DNA from: Paenibacillus xylanexedens
GTDB taxonomy: Bacteria; Bacillota; Bacilli; Paenibacillales; Paenibacillaceae
DNA length: 64,000 bases
Reading direction: 5' to 3'
NCBI RefSeq assembly: GCF_017874615.1
Contig: NZ_JAGIKV010000024.1
Span: 1-64,000 of the forward strand
The stretch's first letter is position 1. Every line of letters begins with the position of its first letter. Below, piece by piece: positions 43,607 to 51,996 of the stretch. The translations under genes were made by a program, and so were the position numbers. The notes beneath the pieces were generated by a model. The model was not told the DNA's origin. It saw nothing but the letters and a program-made list of their open reading frames with translations, and ran no database searches.

Positions 43607-44470
43607 TTAAGACTCCCAACGGCCCAGAATACCACAAGGCAGATCCAGACCACTGCGTGTGATCGGCAGACCAATTTCACCTGCAGTAATGTCACCACCG
43701 TACTGAGCAGACATCGTCATGGTCAACATGTTGCGCAGAACCGTAGAGGAAATGCCCGTAGTGTAGGAGTTAACCAGCATGAATAATGGATTATCCGACA
43801 AGATCGTCATACACGACTTCAGGAAAGGATATAGGTTCTCTTCCAGTTTCCATGTCTCTCCATTAGGGCCACGGCCATATGAAGGAGGGTCCATAATAAT
43901 GGCGTCGTAACGATTTCCCCGACGTTGTTCCCGTTGTACGAATTTGAATACATCATCCGTAATAAAACGAACAGGGCGATCAGCCAGTCCGGATAATTGA
44001 ACATTTTCCTTGGCCCATTGAACCATGCCTTTAGCTGCATCCACATGCACAACAGATGCGCCTGCATAAGCAGCAGCTACCGTTGCTCCGCCTGTATAGG
44101 CAAACAGGTTCAAGACAGAAATAGGGCGTCCTGCATTGGAGATTTTATCCATCATCCAGCTCCAGTTGGCGGCTTGTTCAGGGAACAGACCAGTGTGCTT
44201 AAAGCTGGTAGGTTTAATGTGGAATTTCAGGTTTTCGTATCCGATCGTCCAACGCTCGGGAATGGGCTTTTTCATATCCCAGTTACCGCCACCGGAAGAG
44301 CTGCGATGATAGTGACCATGCACCTGACGCCATTCATTGGTTTCTTGCTCAAGGGGCCAGATAATCTGTGGATCGGGTCTGCGTAAAATCACATCTCCCC
44401 AACGCTCCAGTTTCTCGCCGCCTCCTGTGTCGATTACTTCATAGTCCTTCCAATTCTTAGCTACGTACAT
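43607..44470 (-). CDS. SAM-dependent RNA methyltransferase (RlmI/YccW-like)
   Basis: A 287-residue class I methyltransferase. SAM-binding motif I is VLNLFAYTGGATVAA (about 117-131). Acidic loop 2 is VVHVDAAKGMVQWA. Motif IV is IIMDPPSYGRG (about 192-202), typical of the RlmI/RlmK family. The N-terminal PUA domain of RlmI is absent; instead a ~60-residue segment with a His/Ser/Gly stretch (HGHYHRSSSGGGNW) precedes the core. It is translated just ahead of the RluA-type synthase, which suggests an RNA substrate. The target is not predictable. Confidence 0.87.
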   Translation of the reverse strand: MYVAKNWKDYEVIDTGGGEKLERWGDVILRRPDPQIIWPLEQETNEWRQVHGHYHRSSSGGGNWDMKKPIPERWTIGYENLKFHIKPTSFKHTGLFPEQAANWSWMMDKISNAGRPISVLNLFAYTGGATVAAAYAGASVVHVDAAKGMVQWAKENVQLSGLADRPVRFITDDVFKFVQREQRRGNRYDAIIMDPPSYGRGPNGETWKLEENLYPFLKSCMTILSDNPLFMLVNSYTTGISSTVLRNMLTMTMSAQYGGDITAGEIGLPITRSGLDLPCGILGRWES

Positions 44471-44593
44471 AATGATTTATCCATCCTTCAAAAGTCATTT
44501 GGATACTATTGTACAACAAAAAAGGGCTTGTACGCCAGTTGGGGGACGGGAGTGCACCATATACTGAAAAACAAAGATAACCAAAAATTTAAT

Positions 44594-44623
44594 TTGACAA
44601 TGATAATCATTATCACATATGAT
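44594..44623 (+). promoter_or_regulatory. Fur-controlled promoter of the flavodoxin operon
   Basis: Perfect TTGACA (44594-44599), 18-base spacer, TATGAT (44618-44623). GACAATGATAATCATTATC (44596-44614) matches 18 of 19 Fur-box positions and covers the -35 and spacer. Iron-loaded Fur would therefore block RNA polymerase directly. Confidence 0.92.
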
Positions 44624-44697
44624 TTTGTTAATCCAAAATTCATTCTTTCTTCATAGAGAGAATATAACATGATCAAATTAAAGTGAGGGAAAAATAG

Positions 44698-45150
44698 ATG
44701 GCTAAATTGTTAGTGGCTTATGCGAGCATGACAGGAAATACAGAAGAAATTGCAGAACTGATTGTGGAAGGAATTACACAGGGAGGCCACGAGGCAGACC
44801 TGAAATCCGTAACGGATTGTAATGCATCTGATGTATTGGACTATGACGGATTCATGATCGGTGTGTACACCTGGGGAGATGGGGAGTTGCCGGATGAATT
44901 CCTTGATTTCTATGAGGAGCTGGATGAGCTTGACCTGAGTGGTAAGAGGGCTGCGGTGTTTGGTAGTGGTGACACCTCGTATGAGCAGTTCTGCGGTGCA
45001 GTTGATCTCGCGGCTGCCAAGCTGCAAGAGCGTGGGGCGGAGGTATCTCCAGAGATGTTGAAAATTGAATATAGTCCGCTTGAGCAGGAGAAAGAAACAT
45101 GCCGTGACTTTGGCAAACGCTTCGCTGCTGCCGGATTACAGGTGTCCTAA
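44698..45150 (+). CDS. Flavodoxin
   Basis: A 150-residue short-chain flavodoxin. The FMN phosphate loop is SMTGNTEEIAE (about residues 10-20). Flavin-flanking loops are TWGDGELPDEF (about 59-69) and GSGDTSYEQFCGA (about 91-103). It carries single electrons in place of iron-sulphur ferredoxin when iron is scarce, which fits the near-perfect Fur box in its promoter. AAAGTGAGGG precedes the ATG. An unknown gene begins five bases after its stop. Confidence 0.95.
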   Translation: MAKLLVAYASMTGNTEEIAELIVEGITQGGHEADLKSVTDCNASDVLDYDGFMIGVYTWGDGELPDEFLDFYEELDELDLSGKRAAVFGSGDTSYEQFCGAVDLAAAKLQERGAEVSPEMLKIEYSPLEQEKETCRDFGKRFAAAGLQVS

Positions 45151-45155
45151 AGATC

Positions 45156-45962
45156 ATGTTAAGACATAATGTTCAGGCAGCGATGCCAGTCGGAAGGAAT
45201 GACCTTCCTGAACGTCTGCTTGAAGATTACAGATTGGAAGAAATGCTGCGCAACCCACACCGATTCATCCGCCCTGAACCAGTGTCTGAGCAGCGTCTTC
45301 CACTGCAATGGAGGCACCGTGTACAATATGCGGTGAGCCATGCGGTCAATGCCTTTTACAGTCTCGACCCCGATGTTCGCAAAGAGGTACCCGTACAGTA
45401 TTTACTTGAGAAGTGGTGGCCCAGAAAGACGGATGGTTTCGAATCTGTTCTCCATTACTGGGATGTGAAGAACAAGATTACGGATGAATTGTCACTCGCC
45501 ATTGCAATGAACGATGATCTGAAGCATCCAGCCATTCTTTTTGAACAGTGGAGAACGGAGTTACCTTCATTATCCATGCATTTATCGATGATAATTCAGG
45601 CGGCCTGGCAACCAGAAGGCTGGGATTCGCTGCTTATTCAGAAATATATGGTTGTCCATGATCCAAACGTAGTTGAGGCGTTTCAGCATATGGTCAGTGC
45701 ATTCTGCTGGGAAGCCTTCGGAAAATTACCGGGTATGATCGAAATATACTGCTTGTTGGAAGGACGCAAAATCAGGTACATCCCTGGACGCCAGTCTCTG
45801 ATACGTTCCATGGACTACATTCGCTTGATACGTGACAGCATGCCGCAAGCAGAAGTGGTGGAGTCAGAACAGTTTACGACGCGTGATAAAGCGCGCATCC
45901 ACGAAGAGGTAGATCGCTGGAGAACGGAAGCTATTGAACCGAAGAAAACATGGTTAATGTGA
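45156..45962 (+). CDS. Unknown protein in the Fur-controlled flavodoxin operon
   Basis: A 268-residue soluble protein I cannot assign. It has no signal peptide, membrane segment or P-loop. Visible features are many Trp and His residues (LQWRHRVQYAVSHAVNAFYSL, KWWPRKTDG), a central helical region, and a C-terminal part CWEAFGKLPGMIEIYCLLEG followed by RKIRYIPGRQSL. The E-x-Y strand after a conserved-looking helix loosely recalls PD-(D/E)XK folds, but this is not enough for a call. It starts five bases after flavodoxin and is followed 52 bases later by a nitroreductase, so it should share iron control. The start is ATG 45156; AGGTGTCCTAAAG overlaps the flavodoxin end. Confidence 0.8.
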   Translation: MLRHNVQAAMPVGRNDLPERLLEDYRLEEMLRNPHRFIRPEPVSEQRLPLQWRHRVQYAVSHAVNAFYSLDPDVRKEVPVQYLLEKWWPRKTDGFESVLHYWDVKNKITDELSLAIAMNDDLKHPAILFEQWRTELPSLSMHLSMIIQAAWQPEGWDSLLIQKYMVVHDPNVVEAFQHMVSAFCWEAFGKLPGMIEIYCLLEGRKIRYIPGRQSLIRSMDYIRLIRDSMPQAEVVESEQFTTRDKARIHEEVDRWRTEAIEPKKTWLM

Positions 45963-46014
45963 AGACAGTTGAAGGATAACGATATATCATGCAGATAGAG
46001 GAGGGGAAGTTGCC

Positions 46015-46581
46015 ATGTCTACCGGTCTAAGTCAAGATATAAGCAGCAGCAAGAGACGTGCAGGAACTTGCGAATTCAGTCCGTTGCCAGTACCCCAGTC
46101 GGTTATACGAAAGTTGCTTGATGAAGCAGATCCTTCATTATATGTAATGAGTTCAGAACCTTGGAGGTTTATGTTGTTTGCAGGCGAAGGACGACAGCTT
46201 TATCTGGAAGCGGTCAGACAGAGCTATCCACCCCATCTGGCTGATCGCTACGGCGATTGGGCTACATATCAATACACGGAAGCAATTCCAACCCATCTGG
46301 TTGTCGTGGCGCCAAGAAATGCCCGTGAGGATGATCTTCTGCCGGCCAAAGCCTGGAGCAAACGCTTCAGTATTCTGGCTGCGGAACAGGGTTTGAATGC
46401 TGTCTGGAAGATCAATGATTATCAACAACATCCTGTGTTTATGAATTTGATGGGTTTGACAAGTGAAGAGAAGGTGCTGGGGGTATTCCATATCGGTTAC
46501 GGAGACCAGCCTGCATTGCGGGATATGGATGCAAGCAGACCAGCCTCTGAACTGATGACGGTCTATGACCATCTGGTATAA
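46015..46581 (+). CDS. Nitroreductase-family flavoprotein
   Basis: A 188-residue FMN-dependent nitroreductase-fold protein of the short YdjA-like type. The N-terminal FMN phosphate contact R-x-S/A is weakly kept (KRRAGTCEF), SSEPWRFMLF matches the conserved EPWRF/NPWHF segment, and EKVLGVFHIGYGDQP matches the C-terminal PxxxGYG-like end. GGAGGGGAAG precedes the ATG. It is third in the flavodoxin operon and converges on hpaB. It may reduce quinones, nitro compounds or flavin; an electron role with flavodoxin is inference. Confidence 0.85.
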   Translation: MSTGLSQDISSSKRRAGTCEFSPLPVPQSVIRKLLDEADPSLYVMSSEPWRFMLFAGEGRQLYLEAVRQSYPPHLADRYGDWATYQYTEAIPTHLVVVAPRNAREDDLLPAKAWSKRFSILAAEQGLNAVWKINDYQQHPVFMNLMGLTSEEKVLGVFHIGYGDQPALRDMDASRPASELMTVYDHLV

Positions 46582-46599
46582 AAAAATTCATTAGTTCTC

Positions 46600-48057
46600 T
46601 TATTTGCTGGTGTTGAATAGAAAATCACGAACGAGCTGACGATTCGTCTGATCTTTGTTGTAGACGGAGAACAGCCGATTGGATACCGTAAGGACATTGC
46701 CAAAAAAGAATCGTTCGAATTGGGTCTGTCTGCCCCCGAATGAACCAGACCCAAGCTCCCAGATCAGGCGGAACAGAGCGTTGCGTTCGTGAGAAGCCAT
46801 ATCGTTCCCCTTCAGATATATATTCAGTGAAGGAGCGATATCGGATTGAAACTCTTCTTCCTGAGGGATCATAATCACCCCGCTCGAACCCAAGAGCTGC
46901 AGAATTTCAATCATCTCAGGATAAAGTTTCGGAAAGAGGAGATTGGCTGCCATCAATGGTTTGGGTGCAGGTAATACAAATCCTCTTCCGTCTGGTATTG
47001 CACCTGCCTCCGCGGCCAAGGCCAAAGCTTTTAACGATTCAAGACCTGCGAACACACGTGCAGATTTCTCTATAACATGTGCTTCCGTATTCAGATCCAG
47101 CGTATCCGTGAGAAGCTGGATTGTACCGAGAACAAATTCCGTCTTGGCAATATAACGACACAATACCTGATGACCTGCGTGAATATGAAAGTTGCTACCA
47201 CTGAAGAGACGCGAGGACATTTCCTCACTTCCTGCAAAAAATATCCGTTCATGCGGAACGAGCACCCGGTCAAAGATGACGATATTGTCCATTTCGTCAT
47301 ATCTGGAACTCAGGGGATAGTTGGTGTGAGATTCGGCTGCGTAGGTATCCCTGCATACCAGACTGATTCCCGGAAGATCATTGGGGACAGCAAAAGAGAA
47401 TGCAAATGGATTTTCGTCATCAAATGGGGCGGGAGAAGGTGACGGATAGACAAAAATCTCATCCGAAGTGGCAGCTTGTGTAGCCATCATGAATGCTCCG
47501 CTAATAATGAGACCTTCCTCGGTTCGATCTACGACCTTTGCGGCAATAGCATCCTCAGTAGCATCCAATTGCCCTGAGATTTTGCTGGCATATGGCTGAA
47601 TGAAGGCATGGGATAACGTGATATCATGATCACGGCAGTACGCATAATAATTTTTGAGATTTTCTGCATATTGGGGAGATAGTTCGTTCAGGAGATCGGC
47701 ACCTGTGTAAAAGGACATTATGGCTGTATTCATGTAATCGGGTGAGCGACCAAGAAAGCCATGATGCACATTTGCCCAGATATTCATCCCTTCCCGTCGT
47801 TTACGGAGGTCGTCGGCACTGGTTGGAGGCAGGAAGGATATGCCCACAGGTTTGCCGTCTGCCGGGGAGGCATACGTCATCGTTTCTGCAAATTTAGGAT
47901 CAGATTGCAGATCATACATGTACATCTGAGTCTCCATTAAACCAGCAAATGCTACATGTTCAGAGCGTTTTCCAGTAATAAGGTTACCTTTGTACCAGCA
48001 AGGGACGGACTGTGCATCAATTCGTTCGCGATACTGTGTGCCACTTTTAACAGGCAT
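46600..48057 (-). CDS. HpaB-family FADH2-dependent aromatic hydroxylase
   Basis: A 485-residue 4-hydroxyphenylacetate 3-monooxygenase-type oxygenase component. It has the acyl-CoA-dehydrogenase-like fold with family phrases ANVHHGFLGRSPDYMN (about 94-109), DRTEEGLIISGAFMMATQAA (about 176-195) and RVLVPHERIFF. Such enzymes add an ortho hydroxyl to a phenol, making a catechol, and need a separate flavin reductase; none is adjacent unless the convergent nitroreductase serves. The start is ATG 48057 behind AGAGGTGAA (minus strand). A Fur-like box lies 120-138 bases upstream. Catechol production under iron limitation would fit siderophore or iron-mobilising chemistry, but the true substrate is unknown. 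Confidence 0.9.
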   Translation of the reverse strand: MPVKSGTQYRERIDAQSVPCWYKGNLITGKRSEHVAFAGLMETQMYMYDLQSDPKFAETMTYASPADGKPVGISFLPPTSADDLRKRREGMNIWANVHHGFLGRSPDYMNTAIMSFYTGADLLNELSPQYAENLKNYYAYCRDHDITLSHAFIQPYASKISGQLDATEDAIAAKVVDRTEEGLIISGAFMMATQAATSDEIFVYPSPSPAPFDDENPFAFSFAVPNDLPGISLVCRDTYAAESHTNYPLSSRYDEMDNIVIFDRVLVPHERIFFAGSEEMSSRLFSGSNFHIHAGHQVLCRYIAKTEFVLGTIQLLTDTLDLNTEAHVIEKSARVFAGLESLKALALAAEAGAIPDGRGFVLPAPKPLMAANLLFPKLYPEMIEILQLLGSSGVIMIPQEEEFQSDIAPSLNIYLKGNDMASHERNALFRLIWELGSGSFGGRQTQFERFFFGNVLTVSNRLFSVYNKDQTNRQLVRDFLFNTSK

Positions 48058-48176
48058 TGTTATTCACCTCTTGGTTCTAATCGTTCATAGGCATACTGAC
48101 TTCTTACGTAGTGTACGTAGGTCATCTGTCCAATGTGCATTGAAGAGGTGAGAAGAATTTTTACAGAATAGGGCTT

Positions 48177-48195
48177 GATAATAATTATCATTCTT
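48177..48195 (-). promoter_or_regulatory. Fur-like box before the HpaB gene
   Basis: On the minus strand AAGAATGATAATTATTATC matches 16 of 19 Fur-box positions. It lies between the DUF1540 terminator and the hpaB start, in the expected promoter region. No clean -35/-10 pair was fixed. Confidence 0.7.
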
Positions 48196-48209
48196 GTTAC
48201 AATAGACAA

Positions 48210-48238
48210 AGAAAAAAGGAACCGGTAAGGGCTCCTTT
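48210..48238 (-). terminator. Terminator after the DUF1540 gene
   Basis: Read on the minus strand, AAGGAGCC pairs with GGTTCCTT around CTTACC, followed by TTTT. Confidence 0.75.
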
Positions 48239-48259
48239 AAGTGGATCAATTGAAATTAC

Positions 48260-48412
48260 TTATTTTACTTCAAAAGTCTTGCAGTCTGTTTCAGCAGACT
48301 GACTTGCTTCTTTGGAACTGTGACTCACAATGTAGATCGAAGAAGCGTTACATTTGTTCTCTTGAGCCCAGTGACGACAGGAATTAACTTCACACAATAC
48401 GTCTTTTGCCAT
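48260..48412 (-). CDS. DUF1540-family small Cys-rich protein
   Basis: A 50-residue protein reading from ATG 48412 to TAA 48260 on the minus strand; it starts MAKDVLCEVNSCRHWAQENK and ends DCKTFEVK. Four Cys residues are spaced as in DUF1540 proteins (CEVNSC, KCNA, DCKTF), a likely metal-binding fold of unknown function common in Firmicutes. AGTGAGG lies about nine bases before the ATG. It has its own terminator and sits just upstream of the Fur-boxed hydroxylase gene. Confidence 0.85.
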   Translation of the reverse strand: MAKDVLCEVNSCRHWAQENKCNASSIYIVSHSSKEASQSAETDCKTFEVK

Positions 48413-48757
48413 GATTGTTAACCTCACTTTAATTGGATTACAGTCGTTGGTATAAAGAATCTGGATATAACAAGTTGCCGCTTGTCAATCTGGAAAATTT
48501 TGTTGCTCTCACGAAATTCGGAGGGCTTTTTTGCGTTATACACAACGATGCATACTTAGAATAGCAAATTTTATTGAAGCTTGCAACCAAATGCCCCCAT
48601 CTGTGGCAAAATAGTGGACGTGCTGTGGTTATATTTGCAAAAAGGCAGTAGTATGTTATTATTTAATAGTAATAATTACGATTAAGAGTCTAATTGATTC
48701 TATATAACTTGAACTAAACATTTACACGAAACCATAAATGAAGGAGCATGTGAATAC
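48413..48757. other. Intergenic region between DUF1540 and the AAA ATPase
   Basis: A 345-base stretch between divergent genes. It is AT-rich with no open frame or hairpin terminator. TTATTATTTAATAGTAATAATTA-like dyad sequence near 48656-48678 may belong to the AAA promoter region. Nothing else is supported. Confidence 0.4.
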
Positions 48758-49570
48758 ATGAGCAAAATAAACCATATGAACCGGATTCCCCGTGCGAAAG
48801 GGATCGATATGGCTGCTTTTTACACGCCGAAAGAGTGTAGACGCAAAGCCCAGCATATTGTATTTTCCGCTGAAAATGAACGCATCATTAATGAATTTAT
48901 CACCATTCTGGGCATGAAAGAGAGGTTCAGAGAGCATGATGTATCAATCCCCAACAAAATGGTCATGTTCGGGCCTCCCGGTACGGGAAAAACATTAACG
49001 GCATCACATCTGGCGGAGCGCCTTGATCTGCCATTGGTTCTTGTGAGATTAGATGCGATCATTCATAGCCATCTTGGTGAGACGGGGAGTAACGTACGTA
49101 AGTTATTCGAATATGCACGAATGAATCCCTGTGTGTTATTTCTGGATGAATTTGATGCTATAGGCCGGACACGTGAGAGCAATGATGAAGTGAAAGAGAT
49201 GGCTCGTGTCGTCAATACGTTGTTGCAATGTCTGGACGAATTCGATGGGGACAGTATTCTGGTGGCTGCGACGAATCTGGAAACCCAACTGGATCACGCC
49301 ATCTGGCGGCGGTTTGATACGAAGATGACCTACGGTATGCCAGATGATGCAAGTCGCAGATTGTATATCAGCAAGTTGGTAGGGGCATTTGAACAGGAGA
49401 ATCGACTGGAAGATTACATATGTGAACGCTTGACTGGGTGCAGTTATGCGGATATAGAGCAGATCGTTTTGAAAGCAAAGAGGAAAGCGATCATTGCCAG
49501 TAGTGCACTTCATAAGCAACTGATCTCGGATGCTTACGATGAATACAGACCACGTGTATTAGAGTGTTGA
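48758..49570 (+). CDS. Stand-alone AAA+ ATPase
   Basis: A 270-residue single-domain classical AAA ATPase. Walker A is MFGPPGTGKTLTA (about residues 69-81). Walker B is VLFLDEFDAIG (about 127-137). Sensor 1 is VAATN (about 169-173). The arginine-finger region is IWRRFDTKM. A small C-terminal helical lid (about 205-262) completes the module. It has no N-terminal substrate domain beyond about 45 residues and no protease, so it is neither FtsH nor Lon. Similar short ATPases exist in Bacilli, sometimes beside a subtilase, but none is present here. AAGGAGCATG precedes the ATG. The substrate is unknown. Confidence 0.88.
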   Translation: MSKINHMNRIPRAKGIDMAAFYTPKECRRKAQHIVFSAENERIINEFITILGMKERFREHDVSIPNKMVMFGPPGTGKTLTASHLAERLDLPLVLVRLDAIIHSHLGETGSNVRKLFEYARMNPCVLFLDEFDAIGRTRESNDEVKEMARVVNTLLQCLDEFDGDSILVAATNLETQLDHAIWRRFDTKMTYGMPDDASRRLYISKLVGAFEQENRLEDYICERLTGCSYADIEQIVLKAKRKAIIASSALHKQLISDAYDEYRPRVLEC

Positions 49571-49609
49571 TTGCTTCCATTCTGGATAAAGCAACAAAGA
49601 ACCACGTTG

Positions 49610-49647
49610 AACTAGCCCAGTCTCCTGAATGGAGTTCTGGGCTAGTT
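49610..49647. terminator. Hairpin between convergent AAA and kinase genes
   Basis: AACTAGCCCAG (49610-49620) pairs perfectly with CTGGGCTAGTT (49637-49647), with inner TCC/GGA. The flanking T or A tracts are weak, so efficiency is uncertain. Confidence 0.65.
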
Positions 49648-49666
49648 GTCATGTTAGCGAGGTGCG

Positions 49667-51133
49667 TTACACCTTAACGGCTGCTCCGTATGCTGTTTCT
49701 GTAATCATAGCTTCTTGTGTTGCAGTCCAGCGTGGCAGGCTTAATCTGAACATGCTGCCTTCTGGGCTGCTGGAGACAAGTGTCAGTTCACCGCCCTGTT
49801 CCTGAGCGAGTAGCCGGCTATATGTTAATCCTAGACCTAGACCGCGGTTACGACGTTTTTTGAGTTCTCCACGATAGAACCGTTCGAAAATTTTGGGTTG
49901 TTCTTCGGCTGCGATGCCTGTGCCGTGGTCCTTAACATCAACATACAGCATCTGTTCTTCTGTACTTAGATAAATATCGAAGACAGCTTTCTGTTCAGGA
50001 GCTGTGGCATGAAGTGCGTTATTAAGCAAATTGACAATGATCTGCTGAATGCGGAGAGCATCCCCCAAGGTAAAGAAGCTAATCGGAGGGGCGTGCAGCT
50101 GAACCTCTGGCATTTTGTCCTCGTACGCAATCTTCCACTGATAGATGATCTCACCGACCAACAGTTTCAGATCCGTCCGTTCCTTTCGAACGGCAACACT
50201 TCCTGCAGCCATGGCGTTATAGTCAAGCAAATCTGCGACCATTCGCTCCATGCGTTCAGATTCCTTCAAAGCGATATCCAAAAATTCTTTACCTTCCTGT
50301 GGACTCACGACATCGTCACGTACTGCCATAACGAGCCCCTTGATGGAAGTTACTGGTGTCTTGAGTTCATGACTTACCCCTGCCAGCGAAAGTGTACGCC
50401 ATTCTTCAAGTTGTTGGAGACGAGTAGCCATATCGCGAAATGAATTTACAAGTTCATTGATCTCACGTTCTCGTGTATTCAAGTCAAGACTCACATCATA
50501 ATTGCCACCTCGAATCTGCTCAGCGGCATAAGCGACCTGACGAATCGGTCTGGATAACTTTTTGGACAGGAGATAGATTGTAAACCATCCACAGAGGATT
50601 AGTCCTCCGAGGATTAGAGCCACGAGCCATATCGTCTCTGGACCAAATGTAATGGATTGTTTGGACTGCATGACCCACACTTTGCCCAAGGTTTGATCGC
50701 CCTCGGATATGTTGACCGTTACACCTGCATATTTGTTGTTTCGCGGTTCAAGATAGTCGTCTGACAGTCTATAATGCACATCTTTTTGCTCCATTTTAGG
50801 CTGGGAAAAGATCAATTGATTGTTATTGTCCAAGATCATGACACAAAAATAATTATCTGTGTTGAATAGTTTCTCTCGCTTGGTTACCAGTCTGTCCAGA
50901 TCGGGTGGAACTCGAAGCATATTATTCTCACTGGTCACTCGATCGGCAATCTCCAGACCAAGCAGTTCTGCGGTTTTGAGGCTTTTCTCAATGGAAGTTG
51001 TTCGAATCCAGTAGAGTGCCCCTGCCGCAATAATCGTGAAACCAATGCACAAAATGAGAAAATATCGCAGTGTCCAGTGTGACAGAATGGATATCGTTCG
51101 TTTGGGTTTCTTCTGTTTCAGTTGGCGATCCAA
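49667..51133 (-). CDS. Sensor histidine kinase
   Basis: A 488-residue membrane kinase. Transmembrane segment 1 is at about residues 22-45 and segment 2 at about 168-192. Between them lies a ~120-residue extracytoplasmic sensor of PAS/Cache-like size. HAMP is at about 193-245. The phospho-acceptor His is in SLAGVSHELKTPVTS (about 258). The ATPase domain has N-box NLLNNALHA, G1 DHGTGIA and G2 GLGLGLTYS (about 375-460). It overlaps the response-regulator gene by 16 bases, so the two are translationally coupled. It diverges from a YceI gene. The signal is unknown. Confidence 0.93.
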   Translation of the reverse strand: MDRQLKQKKPKRTISILSHWTLRYFLILCIGFTIIAAGALYWIRTTSIEKSLKTAELLGLEIADRVTSENNMLRVPPDLDRLVTKREKLFNTDNYFCVMILDNNNQLIFSQPKMEQKDVHYRLSDDYLEPRNNKYAGVTVNISEGDQTLGKVWVMQSKQSITFGPETIWLVALILGGLILCGWFTIYLLSKKLSRPIRQVAYAAEQIRGGNYDVSLDLNTREREINELVNSFRDMATRLQQLEEWRTLSLAGVSHELKTPVTSIKGLVMAVRDDVVSPQEGKEFLDIALKESERMERMVADLLDYNAMAAGSVAVRKERTDLKLLVGEIIYQWKIAYEDKMPEVQLHAPPISFFTLGDALRIQQIIVNLLNNALHATAPEQKAVFDIYLSTEEQMLYVDVKDHGTGIAAEEQPKIFERFYRGELKKRRNRGLGLGLTYSRLLAQEQGGELTLVSSSPEGSMFRLSLPRWTATQEAMITETAYGAAVKV

Positions 51134-51804
51134 AATTGATACCCCATTCCTCGCAACGTCCGAATTTCTCCCGTCTCTGGCGACCAGTGGGAGAGGGCTT
51201 GACGTAGTCGTTTAATCGATAGATCCACAGCACGATCACTGCCATCATAGTCCATCCCCCATACCTGTTCAATAAGATGATCTCTGGTAAATGTACGATT
51301 CGGATAATCGGACAGGAAGAACAGTAACGACAGGTCACGAGGTGTGAGTGCAACCTCTGCACCGTTCAGCAGCACCTGCTTGGCAGCAAGATCAATGACG
51401 AGATTTCCAAAAGAACGCTTCTCTTCGCCACCTGAGGTCCAATGTGGATTACGGCGCAACACTGCATTAACTCTGGCAACCACTTCTTCCGGTACAAAAG
51501 GTTTGCTCATATAATCGTCAGCACCGGCATTTAGTCCGTTGAGACGGTCTGAAATGTCATCCAGTGCAGTTAGCATGATCACGGGACAAGCACTTTTTTC
51601 ACGAATAATTCGCAGCAGATCCCATCCGTCCATTCCTGGCAGCATCACATCAAGTAATACAAGGGAAGGCGTTACGGTATCAAAAAGGGTAAGTGCAGTC
51701 GGTCCATCTGCTGCATGATGAACTTCAAATTCTGCTTTTCTCAGATAAGCAGCCAATACTCGTGCAATAGCTTGCTCATCCTCGACGATAAGTATGGATT
51801 TCAA
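51118..51804 (-). CDS. OmpR-family response regulator
   Basis: A 228-residue regulator. The receiver domain spans 1-120, with the phospho-acceptor Asp in LVLLDVMLPGMDG (about 51) and the Lys in YMSKPF (about 101). The winged-helix DNA-binding domain spans about 130-226 (RDLSLLFFLSDYPNRTFTRD, GSDRAVDLSIKRLRQAL). The start is taken as TTG 51804 (MKSILIVEDE), because AAAGGAGAA is well placed and the receiver begins there; the longer frame to 51933 adds 43 residues with no family similarity. It partners the kinase downstream. Confidence 0.92.
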   Translation of the reverse strand: MKSILIVEDEQAIARVLAAYLRKAEFEVHHAADGPTALTLFDTVTPSLVLLDVMLPGMDGWDLLRIIREKSACPVIMLTALDDISDRLNGLNAGADDYMSKPFVPEEVVARVNAVLRRNPHWTSGGEEKRSFGNLVIDLAAKQVLLNGAEVALTPRDLSLLFFLSDYPNRTFTRDHLIEQVWGMDYDGSDRAVDLSIKRLRQALSHWSPETGEIRTLRGMGYQFWIAN

Positions 51805-51996
51805 AAAAAGCGTTCTCCTTTCGCTTTGTAAACTTGTACTGATTTTACATGAGCCAGAGCGTAAAGCCAATCCTGTATTACGGATTTCAAAAAAATATGT
51901 GACTTGTCTTATCTTGACTTCTTCCTGACACATTCAATTGATATGATTCACTCCAAGAAGCAACCTAAACAATTATGTACTGGAGGAAACATAGAG

